This document shows, piece by piece, positions 1 to 6,726 of a stretch of 25,318 bases of DNA. Source of the DNA: Prevotella sp. UBA1104. Lineage in GTDB: Bacteria > Bacteroidota > Bacteroidia > Bacteroidales > Bacteroidaceae. The stretch covers positions 1 through 25,318 of the forward strand of contig DCBP01000032.1 in assembly GCA_002314055.1 (NCBI GenBank). The letters are read 5' to 3'. The notes under the pieces were generated by a model. It was not told the origin of the DNA. It searched no databases and saw nothing but the letters and a program-made list of their open reading frames with translations. Each line of letters opens with the position of its first letter. The first letter of the stretch is position 1. A program made the translations under genes and the position numbers.

Positions 1-7
1 GCAAACT

Positions 8-43
8 GCTCCTCCCCTGGAAGGGGAGGCGGGGGAGGGGAAG
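8..43. repeat. GC-rich palindromic intergenic repeat, short form (copy 1)
   Basis: The arms CCTCCCCT (11-18) and AGGGGAGG (22-29) form a perfect hairpin with a 3-nt loop, followed by a G-rich tail ending in GGGGAAG. It is nearly the same as the copy at 4582-4617, including the leading AACTGCT. This is one of seven related elements, all left of position 4618. Confidence 0.8.
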
Positions 44-85
44 ATTATACCATAGAAAATTTCAATTCTTTTTTTTGAGGTAATC

Positions 86-143
86 ACTCCCCTCCCCTTG
101 GGGAGGGGGAAGCGGCTCTTAGAGCCGCGCGGGGAAGAGGCTG
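86..143. repeat. GC-rich palindromic intergenic repeat, long form (copy 2)
   Basis: There are two consecutive dyads: CCCTCCCC/GGGGAGGG around 90-108, and GCGGCTCT (112-119) with AGAGCCGC (121-128), followed by GGGGAAGAGGC. It lies 15 nt beyond the stop codon of the GH105 gene (minus strand). It could therefore act as a transcription stop or as a 3' mRNA-stabilising hairpin for that gene; this role is inferred. Confidence 0.8.
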
Positions 144-157
144 TTGGGGAGAGGTTG

Positions 158-1297
158 TTACAGGCTCCTATAATACTCACACGCCGCAAGCAGAAAAGCT
201 CCCACTCCGAAGTTAGCCTGAGAGTTTGCATCAACCGTCTGTCCCGGGATGGCGCGGTCGCCTATAGGCTGCACATAGCCGATTTTGCCGTCGGGCTGCA
301 TAGCTGTTTCCGTGAGGTAAGTCCATGCGCGGTCGATAGTTTTCTTGTATTCCTTCTTCGGCAGATAACCGTTGTTTACACCCCACAGCAGTCCGTAGGT
401 GAAGAAAGCCGTTCCGCTTGTCTCCGGTCCCGGAGCATGGTTAGGATCCATGATGGAGCGAGTCCAGTAGCCCTCCTTCTGTTGCGTCTTTGCCACGATA
501 GAGGCAAGCTTCTTGAATTTATCCACGAAGAACTGATAGTGCTCATAGTCCTTCGGCATATCCTGAAGCACCTTGGCAAGTCCGGCGAGCACCCATCCGT
601 CGCCGCGAGCCCAGAAGTCCTTCTTTCCGTTCACACTCTTGTGTTTAGGATAAACGTAGCGAGCGTCGCGGAAGTAGAAGCCCGTTTCCTTGTCGAGCAT
701 AATCTCGTCGGAATGACAGAGGTTCTCGTATAGCTTGTCGAGATACTGCTTGTCGCCCGTCAGCTTATACATCTTCGTCATCACCGGCATGACCATATAC
801 AGGGCATCGCTCCACCACCAGTAGTCGCAGGCCTTAGAGTAAGCCTCGTAGTGCATCACCTCCTTGGCGCGCTTCACCATGAAGTAGTTCTCGTCTGCCG
901 TTCCGCCCTGTGCGAGGGCAAGGTTATAGAGGTCGATGTAGGTTTGGAAGCACACCTGCCAGTCGCCGAAGAGCACATAGTCTTTACCCTCGCCGTATGT
1001 CTTGTATTTCCATTTTGCCGGGTTCGCCTCCGTCGCACCGCTCCAGTCGTTGTGGTCAGCCCAGCGCTTGGTGTAGTCGAGCTGCTTCTCGTTCTTCAAG
1101 AGCTTGTAAGCCTCCATGTTTCCAGTGTGGTAGGCGGCATTGTCCCAGAAGGAGCGCACCTCCGCCTTGTTGTTCGTCTGCCAGTAGTTGTTCACTTTTG
1201 TGATAGTCTCGGCAACCTGTTCTTTTGTCCAGGTCTTTGCCTGCATCGCCATATTGAAGGATGCAAGCAGTAATGCAAATATAATGTTCTTTTTCAT
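158..1297 (-). CDS. GH105 family unsaturated uronyl hydrolase (YteR/RhiN-like), secreted
   Basis: A 379-residue protein with an N-terminal signal peptide (cleavage probably after the Ala near residue 20, NMAMQA). GH105 enzymes remove the 4,5-unsaturated uronic acid that polysaccharide lyases leave at the non-reducing end of pectic or arabinogalactan fragments. The (alpha/alpha)6-toroid family motifs are visible: a Trp-rich WWWSDALYM at residues 160-168 whose Asp164 matches the catalytic Asp of the family, FWARGDGW at about 228-235, and PETSGTAFF nearer the C-terminus. The frame stays open upstream to 1366, but those 23 codons come from a GC-rich intergenic repeat and carry no signal peptide, so I start at the ATG followed by MKKNIIFALL. 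It is the last visible gene of the utilisation locus, downstream of DUF2264. The exact uronide linkage cut cannot be read from sequence. Confidence 0.9.
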   Translation of the reverse strand: MKKNIIFALLLASFNMAMQAKTWTKEQVAETITKVNNYWQTNNKAEVRSFWDNAAYHTGNMEAYKLLKNEKQLDYTKRWADHNDWSGATEANPAKWKYKTYGEGKDYVLFGDWQVCFQTYIDLYNLALAQGGTADENYFMVKRAKEVMHYEAYSKACDYWWWSDALYMVMPVMTKMYKLTGDKQYLDKLYENLCHSDEIMLDKETGFYFRDARYVYPKHKSVNGKKDFWARGDGWVLAGLAKVLQDMPKDYEHYQFFVDKFKKLASIVAKTQQKEGYWTRSIMDPNHAPGPETSGTAFFTYGLLWGVNNGYLPKKEYKKTIDRAWTYLTETAMQPDGKIGYVQPIGDRAIPGQTVDANSQANFGVGAFLLAACEYYRSL

Positions 1298-1305
1298 ATC
1301 GTTAA

Positions 1306-1364
1306 AGCCCCACCCCCGCACCGCTCTTCGAGCGGCTTCCCCCTCCCCATGAGGAGAGGGGAGC
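1306..1364. repeat. GC-rich palindromic intergenic repeat, long form (copy 3), in the GH105 leader
   Basis: The arms CCGCTC (1321-1326) and GAGCGG (1330-1335) form one dyad and a C/G-rich CCCTCCCC...GAGGAGAGGGG stretch a second. The element has the opposite orientation to copies 2 and 4. It ends only 9 nt before the GH105 start codon, so a transcript entering GH105 would carry this hairpin in its 5' leader. Confidence 0.8.
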
Positions 1365-1572
1365 ATTTAGTCTTGTAAATGAAAAAACTGATGGTATTCA
1401 TTTTCAATGAAAAACAATTGTTTTCAGAAAAAGAGACGAATCATATTTTCAGATGAAATACTAATTACTTGTTTTAACGAAGGTCTTTTTACAGGTCTGA
1501 TTTTAAATTGTTTGTATAAGCTTATTATAAAAATATCATATATTCCCCCTTATCGTAATCAAAACTAATCAC
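1365..1572. other. AT-rich gene-free stretch between the DUF2264 and GH105 genes
   Basis: Between the two palindromic repeats lies about 200 nt of AT-rich DNA with no plausible gene. The only structure I see is the perfect 14-bp palindrome AAAACAATTGTTTT (1411-1424), extended imperfectly by TGA/TCA. No TAnnTTTG promoter box facing GH105 is evident, so GH105 may depend on read-through from upstream genes. Confidence 0.5.
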
Positions 1573-1628
1573 GCCCCTCTCCCGCGGAGAGGGGGAAGCC
1601 GCTCGAAGAGCGGCGCGGGGGAGAGGCT
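1573..1628. repeat. GC-rich palindromic intergenic repeat, long form (copy 4)
   Basis: CCCCTCTCCC/GGGAGAGGGG-like arms are followed by a GCCGCTC/GAGCGGC dyad and GCGGGGGAGAGGC. It starts 6 nt past the DUF2264 stop codon on that gene's 3' side, the same position relative to a gene end as copy 2 has relative to GH105. Confidence 0.8.
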
Positions 1629-1634
1629 GTTTTT

Positions 1635-2903
1635 TTACCACTTATCCCAAGTCTTTATCTCGTCCTTCCAGTGATGATCCTTCGGGAAAGGTTTACCGTT
1701 CCATGCCTTCTCCTGTGTTGTCGGCTGCGTCGGGTCGGTCCAGAAAGGATGGTTAGCCGGCAGTCCGAGGGGCATGAAGGCGAGGGTGGTCATATAGAGC
1801 GAACCGTTGTTGGTGTACCAGTCGGCTACGTTTGGCTGACTGCCACAGAAGCCTATTGTAAGGTATCCGCCCTTGTTGAAGTTCTGCTGATGGTCGAACA
1901 TGCGGTGCATCACCTTTGTCAGGGCATTGCGCACCTGTCCGTTTGTTAGGTCCTCGGGCAGAGTCTGATACCATGCCATGAGGGCGAGCGGCTGCATCGC
2001 TGCCATGCGATAAGGGATACTTCTGCCGAACACGGGGAATGTTCCTTCAGGCGAAACAAAACGCTCAAGAATGATACTGTATTTCTGACAGCGTTTTAGT
2101 TCGCGGTCGTAATATTTCTGATAGTCGAGCCTTGTGTTAGCCTTGGCATCCACCATAGCCTGGAGAGTTTCAAGATACATAGGGTGGAAGACATACGAAC
2201 TGTAGTAGTCGAAGGCAAACGACGGGCCGTCGGCATACCATCCGTCGCCTACATACCATTCCTCCACCTTGCGGCAAGCCGAATTTACGCGATATTCGTC
2301 ATACTCGCCACCTGCCTTTGCCATGAAGCTCTCAATGGTAGAAGAGAAGAGTAGCCAGTTGGTGTATGGCGGGTCAATCTTGCGCAGTTTGCGGAATTCG
2401 GCAAGGTAACGCTGCTTCGTTGTCTCGTCGAGCGGTTTCCACAATGTGTCGTAGGCACGCAGGAAACTCTCTGCCACGTATGCCGCATCCACAAGGTTCT
2501 GGCCGCCGATGCCCCAGCACAGATAGTCGGGACTCTGCGGGTCTACGGCGTTCTTGTATGAGGCAAGTGCCCATTGCCGCAGGTTCTTGCGCTGTATGCC
2601 CTCCGGCGTATTGTCGTCGGGCAGCGTGAGCCATGGCGCGATGCCGGCCATCAGTCTGCCGAAACACTCCATATACAATACCTTCTTGTTGCGGTTGTCG
2701 AAACTCGGACTGAACTCTGTCTGCATGTTCTTTTGCAGTTCGCCCTTTGCCATGTTCTCAAGCACAGGCTGCGCCATCTTGTAAGCAAGTGAGCACCAGT
2801 ATTCGCGGTCGTTCTGCTGCTGTGCCTTTTTCTTTGCCGAGGTGGCAAGCGGTACCAATGCCATCAGTGCCACCACAACAATATTCATTACCTTTAATCT
2901 CAT
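1635..2903 (-). CDS. DUF2264 domain protein, probable GH154-type glycoside hydrolase, secreted
   Basis: A 422-residue protein with a signal peptide (MRLKVMNIVVVALMALVPLA, cleavage near residue 23). The body is one DUF2264 domain; characteristic stretches are RLMAGIAPWL (83-92), WGIGGQNLVDAAYVAE (130-145), NWLLFSSTIESF (182-193) and GWYADGPSFAFDYY (221-234), rich in the aromatic and acidic residues expected of an (alpha/alpha)6-toroid active site. To my knowledge this family was moved into CAZy GH154, where a Bacteroides member acts as a beta-glucuronidase on arabinogalactan; that name is from memory. It sits between GH43 and GH105 on the same strand, which fits removal of glucuronic acid side groups. 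The first ATG is kept; Met6 would also leave a workable signal peptide. Confidence 0.85.
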   Translation of the reverse strand: MRLKVMNIVVVALMALVPLATSAKKKAQQQNDREYWCSLAYKMAQPVLENMAKGELQKNMQTEFSPSFDNRNKKVLYMECFGRLMAGIAPWLTLPDDNTPEGIQRKNLRQWALASYKNAVDPQSPDYLCWGIGGQNLVDAAYVAESFLRAYDTLWKPLDETTKQRYLAEFRKLRKIDPPYTNWLLFSSTIESFMAKAGGEYDEYRVNSACRKVEEWYVGDGWYADGPSFAFDYYSSYVFHPMYLETLQAMVDAKANTRLDYQKYYDRELKRCQKYSIILERFVSPEGTFPVFGRSIPYRMAAMQPLALMAWYQTLPEDLTNGQVRNALTKVMHRMFDHQQNFNKGGYLTIGFCGSQPNVADWYTNNGSLYMTTLAFMPLGLPANHPFWTDPTQPTTQEKAWNGKPFPKDHHWKDEIKTWDKW

Positions 2904-3060
2904 AATCAGGTCAATTATTTATAGTCAATATTTTATAGTCAATTATTATTTAACTCTTGCCTCTCATCTCTTGCCATTATATGATATTGCCCTTCGCATT
3001 TTCCTATTTTCTTTTTATTCTTTTTGTCAATCATAGTTCTTGCAACTAGAAAAGCATATC

Positions 3061-3113
3061 ACTCCCCTCCCTTCGGGGAGGGGAAAGCCGCTTTAGCGGC
3101 TGGGGGAGAGGCT
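3061..3113. repeat. GC-rich palindromic intergenic repeat, long form (copy 5), overlapping a gene end
   Basis: CCCCTCCC...GGGAGGGG arms (3063-3083) and a GCCGCT/AGCGGC dyad (3087-3100) are followed by TGGGGGAGAGGC. The last codons and the stop codon of the GH43 gene (stop at 3093-3095) lie inside it. Confidence 0.85.
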
Positions 3114-4220
3114 TAATATCGGTTGGCCGTTCTCAAAAGTAATTGGTATCCACAGATGGCGACTGTCGCTAAGCTTGCTCGGGTTCCACATGTCTGCCAT
3201 GAAAACAAAGTCGGCTCCATGGAACATCTTTTTCTGTGCCTCTGTTTCTACCTTATATATATATGTGCCTTGAGCACCGAAGGTCTTGTCGGCTCCCTCG
3301 CCTCGACAAGGGTTCGGCAGTTCCTCCCACGGACCGAAGATGTTTTTTGCCTTAAACATTCGGGCGGCATTAGGAGCCCAGCCCGTGCATCCGCTCGTAA
3401 TCATCCAGTAGGTGCCGTCTTTCTTGAATATAGTAGGTGCCTCGTTCTGTCCGCCGGCTGCCACACGCACAAAGCATCCGTTGTGGTAGAGATAGTCGTC
3501 GGTGAGCTGGGCTATCTGTAGGGTAAGGTTGTCTTCTGATGAGAAGATATGATAAGCCTTACCGTCGTCGTCAACAAACACGGTCATGTCGCGCGCCATC
3601 TGTCCGCCTTGCAGGTCGCGCATGAAGAACATTCCACGTTCTATCTGTTTCTTCCATTCCGGTGTCCACCATGTTTTCATCTCGGGGAAGAGAAGCTGGT
3701 GTTTCAAGTCGGTTGTGTCGGGCTTGCTAAAGCCTATAGGGTAGAGTCCTGCGTTCACTCTGCCGGAGCGCAGGAACTTGAACGGACCGAACGGTTTGTC
3801 GCTCACTGCTACGGCTGCCCTTGCTGCCTTGTATCCTTGACCTTTCAGTTCGAGGTGGAACCACATCACGAACTTTCCCGTTTTCTTGTTGAACAGCACC
3901 TTAGGACGCTCTATTATGCAGCCGCCTTCGATGTCGCTGCCCGGTTCCTGGCTAACCTTCAGTACGAGTCCGTGGTTGGTCCAGTTTTTCAGATCCTTGG
4001 ATGTAAAACAGCTCACGCCGAGCGAACTGTATGGCTTGCCGTTGTCGGAGCGGCTCTCGCCATACCAGTAGTAAGTGCCTTTGTAGTTGAAAATGCTGCC
4101 TCCGTGGGCATTGATGTGCTTGCCGGTGTTGTCTTTCCACACGCCGCCGTTCATAGGAGCCTGTGCATACGACAGGCAAACAGCCAGTGCAAGTAATAGT
4201 GTTGAAAACAATCTTTTCAT
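3093..4220 (-). CDS. GH43 family glycosidase, exo-beta-1,3-galactanase-like (subfamily 24/34 type), secreted
   Basis: A 375-residue protein with a signal peptide (MKRLFSTLLLALAVCLSYAQ). A single five-bladed GH43 propeller follows. I recognise the layout of the exo-beta-1,3-galactanase branch: GGSIFNYKGTYYWYGE (40-55), IERPKVLFN (103-111), FVMWFHLEL (117-125), NEAPTIFK with the probable acid Glu260, TSGCTGWAPNAARMF (275-289), FGAQGTYIY with Gln317 where that branch uses Gln in place of the usual base, and MADMWNPSKLSDSRHLW (341-357). Compared with the fungal galactanases it has about 50 extra residues near 157-210, rich in Trp and Pro. The final residues SLSPSR and the stop codon are encoded by an intergenic repeat, so the natural C-terminus may have been replaced. 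Substrate assignment to beta-1,3-galactan is by resemblance only. Confidence 0.88.
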   Translation of the reverse strand: MKRLFSTLLLALAVCLSYAQAPMNGGVWKDNTGKHINAHGGSIFNYKGTYYWYGESRSDNGKPYSSLGVSCFTSKDLKNWTNHGLVLKVSQEPGSDIEGGCIIERPKVLFNKKTGKFVMWFHLELKGQGYKAARAAVAVSDKPFGPFKFLRSGRVNAGLYPIGFSKPDTTDLKHQLLFPEMKTWWTPEWKKQIERGMFFMRDLQGGQMARDMTVFVDDDGKAYHIFSSEDNLTLQIAQLTDDYLYHNGCFVRVAAGGQNEAPTIFKKDGTYWMITSGCTGWAPNAARMFKAKNIFGPWEELPNPCRGEGADKTFGAQGTYIYKVETEAQKKMFHGADFVFMADMWNPSKLSDSRHLWIPITFENGQPILSLSPSR

Positions 4221-4277
4221 TAGTCGAATAGTTATAAGTTAGAGATAATTATCATACTTTATTCATAATGTTTATTC

Positions 4278-4313
4278 TTCCCCTCCCCCGCCTCCCCTTT
4301 CAGGGGCGGAGCG
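4278..4313. repeat. GC-rich palindromic intergenic repeat, short form (copy 6)
   Basis: CTTCCCCTCCCCCGCCTCCCC is followed by TTTCAGGGGCGGAG. This is the short form, inverted relative to copies 1 and 7, lying about 60 nt upstream of the GH43 start in its presumed leader. The hairpin is shorter and less regular than in the other copies. Confidence 0.7.
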
Positions 4314-4342
4314 ATTTCCCTTATTGCTCATAAGAAAAATTC

Positions 4343-4580
4343 AATCAAGGGTAACTAATCCTCTTTTGGTTATCAATAGTAATTGCTTCTCTTTCAGCAA
4401 TCAAAGGTAACTAATCCCCTTTTGTTTATCAATAGTAATTGCTTTTCTTTCAGTAATCAAGGGTAACTAATCCTCTTTTTGTTATCAATAGTAATTGCTT
4501 CTCTTTCAGCAATCAAAGGTAACTAATTCTCTTTTGGTTATCAATAGTAATTGCTTCTCTTTCAGCAATCAAAGGTAACT
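4343..4580. repeat. 56-bp tandem array, four full copies plus a partial fifth
   Basis: Units begin with AATCAA at 4343, 4399, 4455, 4511 and 4567, an exact 56-bp step each time. Each unit carries GGTAACTAATCC, then GTTATCAATAGTAATTGC and CTCTTTCAGC, with only scattered single-base differences. The fifth copy breaks off after GGTAACT, where a short GC-rich palindromic element begins. The period is not a multiple of three, so this is not a coding repeat. It fills most of the gap between susD and the GH43 gene. Confidence 0.95.
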
Positions 4581-4581
4581 G

Positions 4582-4617
4582 CTTCTCCCCTGGAAGGGGA
4601 GACGGGAGAGGGGAAGA
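4582..4617. repeat. GC-rich palindromic intergenic repeat, short form (copy 7)
   Basis: CTCCCCT/AGGGGAG arms separated by 3 nt are followed by ACGGGAGAGGGGAAG. It matches copy 1 closely and directly abuts the end of the 56-bp tandem array. Confidence 0.8.
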
Positions 4618-4633
4618 CAACTAAAATCTTATA

Positions 4634-4684
4634 GGAAAAATGGACTGCTCCATACCTTGTATGATGTGGGGCAGTCCATTCTTT
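4634..4684 (-). terminator. Rho-independent terminator after susD
   Basis: On the minus strand a stem is formed by 4667-4680 and 4638-4652 (AATGGACTGC paired with GCAGTCCATT, extended by CCCA/TGGA with one mismatch), with a 14-nt loop. The transcript then runs into a short U-rich tail. It lies about 30 nt past the SusD stop codon, so much of the susCD transcript should end here, leaving the downstream enzyme genes to read-through or separate starts. Confidence 0.85.
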
Positions 4685-4710
4685 TATCTCAGTTATCTCA
4701 ATCCGAAATG

Positions 4711-6714
4711 TTACTCACAAGCACTGCCGGCTGTCATTGGCCATCCTGGGTTCTGATAGATAGGCGACTCGGAGGTCGTCTTGCCGTCAGAAGCAGTGTT
4801 CATGAAGTTTTGTATTGCTATAGGATACAGATAGTGTGCCTGATAGAAGAAGAAACCATTATAGTAACTGTTGGCTTTCGTCTTCTGGTTCGGGCGTAGG
4901 TAGAGACTCAGCGACGGAGAAGATACGTTGTTCTTAGATTCGTCAGCCTGATCGTAAACGAGATTGTCGCCAAACAGAGTCTTCATCGGACCGAATATCT
5001 TGCAGCCTTCAAGCTGATAGCCGTTCAACTGGTCGAGAGAACGCCAGCGGTAGAGGTCGTCCAGACGGAAACCTTCGCCGATGAACTCGCAACGACGCTC
5101 GCGGCGGATGTTGTAGAGAGTCTTGTCGATAATCTGTCCGTGAGAGTAAGCACCCCAGTCGTTCTCTGCCTCCTTCTGCATATCGGTAGCAGCGATAGTC
5201 TTGTTGTAGTCAGGGTCAACACCGGCACGTGTTCTCAACTCTCTCCAATATTTGTCAGCCTTAGAGTCGATATTGCCGTTAAGCTCGTAAGAAGCCTCGA
5301 TGTAGTTCAGGTAAGCCTCGGCAGCACGGTAAACAACGAATGCTGTCTGGTCGCGACCCAAAATCTGATCGCTGTAGTCCATAGAGTGTCCCTTGCCCTG
5401 GATGTAACCGGTAGAAGTGGCATTCTTGCTGTCTGCCTTGTACACCTGAGGAGCATCAGGGAAGTATTCGATAGTGGAGATATTCTCTACTGCCTTAGCC
5501 TGACCAGGAGCATACATGAAGAGCTGCCAACGCTCGTCGCGGTCTTTCTTTGTGTCGGCGATGTAGTCATCACCAGCATAACCGCTGCCTGCTGCATAGA
5601 TAGGCAGACCGTTCTTCATGAGGAATGTCTTCTCAAACTGTCTTGTGTAACCAGTGTTACCGCCACTGTACATATAGTGGTTGAAGTGGTGAGTGCTTAC
5701 ACCATCCTTGAACAGACGGCACATGATAACCTCGCTGTAGCTGCGTGGGTCGTGAGAAGCAAACATGTCGTAGTATGGATTAACGGCATCAGCGGCAGTC
5801 TGGCGGATAGAACTGTTGTTTTCTGTCAGCTGTACGGCATCGGCTACCTGAGACGATGCGTCCATTGCCTGCTGCAGGAAGTAAGTAATCTCATTGTTTG
5901 CGTCATACTGATAGTTCTTCAGATAATCCTTAGTAGAACCGAGCCATCCCGGACCGTTAGGCACCATAGCCGTGCCGGCATGGTACTTCTCCCAAGTAGC
6001 CTCATAGAGGGCAACTCTTGATTTGAGCAACAGGGCAGCGTTCTTAGAGATACGTGTCTTGCCCATATCGTTCTTCAAGTAAGTGATAGCCGTATCAAGG
6101 TTTGCCACGATAAAGCGAGCCACCTCGTTGCGAGGGCGACGCTGAGAAGCTGCTGTCAGCACAGCCTGGTCATCTGGCAACGTTTCGGTTATAATTGGGA
6201 AGTCTCCGAGTGTTCTCAAGCGGAAGTAGTATTCAAGGGCACGCATGAAATAGCCCTCACCCATATAATGCTTGATGTCTGCATCTGCACCGGAGATACT
6301 GCCATTAGCATACTTCTCCTTTGCGGTGTTGATGAAGTAGTTCCAGATGCGGATATTGTCAAACTTCCATTTGCCGTCCTTCTGCGGAACAGTCCACTCA
6401 TCCTTTATATAGCGGTTGTTCGTACCTTGGTTATTGTCAGTGGCATTGTCGTCGTAGTATGGCGAGCCATTCTGTGAACCGAAGTGGCTTGGCAGTTCGC
6501 CGCCGTGAGTATCGTCGGTACTATACCAGTTGTCGTAGTTGGCATAATACTTGTCAAGATACGTCTTCAGCTGGTCTGTATTGTTGAAATATCCCTCAGG
6601 AGATACCTTTGAAGGTGGAGTAATGTCAAGATAGTCGTCGCAGCTAACCATTCCAACGGCAGCGATACCGAGTACCAGTCCACCCAATATGTTTTTATTG
6701 AATATTGTTTTCAT
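4711..6714 (-). CDS. SusD/RagB family glycan-binding outer-membrane lipoprotein
   Basis: A 667-residue surface lipoprotein that, in the Sus model, caps the SusC barrel and hands oligosaccharides to it. The N-terminus is a lipoprotein signal with the lipidated Cys at residue 25 (VGMVSC), followed by DDYLD, which fits the acidic lipoprotein export signal of Bacteroidetes. The early DDYLDITPPSKVSPEGYF and the later RAAEAYLNYIEASYELNG and NIRRERRCEFIGEGFRLDDLYRW stretches are typical of SusD/RagB. It is longer than the common 500-600 residues. The gene starts 12 nt after the SusC stop codon and is followed by a clear terminator, so susC and susD form one transcription unit. Confidence 0.97.
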   Translation of the reverse strand: MKTIFNKNILGGLVLGIAAVGMVSCDDYLDITPPSKVSPEGYFNNTDQLKTYLDKYYANYDNWYSTDDTHGGELPSHFGSQNGSPYYDDNATDNNQGTNNRYIKDEWTVPQKDGKWKFDNIRIWNYFINTAKEKYANGSISGADADIKHYMGEGYFMRALEYYFRLRTLGDFPIITETLPDDQAVLTAASQRRPRNEVARFIVANLDTAITYLKNDMGKTRISKNAALLLKSRVALYEATWEKYHAGTAMVPNGPGWLGSTKDYLKNYQYDANNEITYFLQQAMDASSQVADAVQLTENNSSIRQTAADAVNPYYDMFASHDPRSYSEVIMCRLFKDGVSTHHFNHYMYSGGNTGYTRQFEKTFLMKNGLPIYAAGSGYAGDDYIADTKKDRDERWQLFMYAPGQAKAVENISTIEYFPDAPQVYKADSKNATSTGYIQGKGHSMDYSDQILGRDQTAFVVYRAAEAYLNYIEASYELNGNIDSKADKYWRELRTRAGVDPDYNKTIAATDMQKEAENDWGAYSHGQIIDKTLYNIRRERRCEFIGEGFRLDDLYRWRSLDQLNGYQLEGCKIFGPMKTLFGDNLVYDQADESKNNVSSPSLSLYLRPNQKTKANSYYNGFFFYQAHYLYPIAIQNFMNTASDGKTTSESPIYQNPGWPMTAGSACE

Positions 6715-6726
6715 TGCTTTCTTGAA

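Noticed and set aside
98..733. Plus-strand 211-codon frame opposite GH105
   Set aside because: It lies antisense to a well-supported GH105 gene, begins inside a palindromic repeat and shows no recognisable domain.
4343..4580. Possible CRISPR array
   Set aside because: The whole 56-bp unit is conserved, including the part where spacers would differ, and no cas gene is nearby. It is a tandem repeat.
5140..6021. Plus-strand 293-codon frame opposite susD
   Set aside because: It is fully antisense to a convincing SusD gene and has no recognisable family motif.
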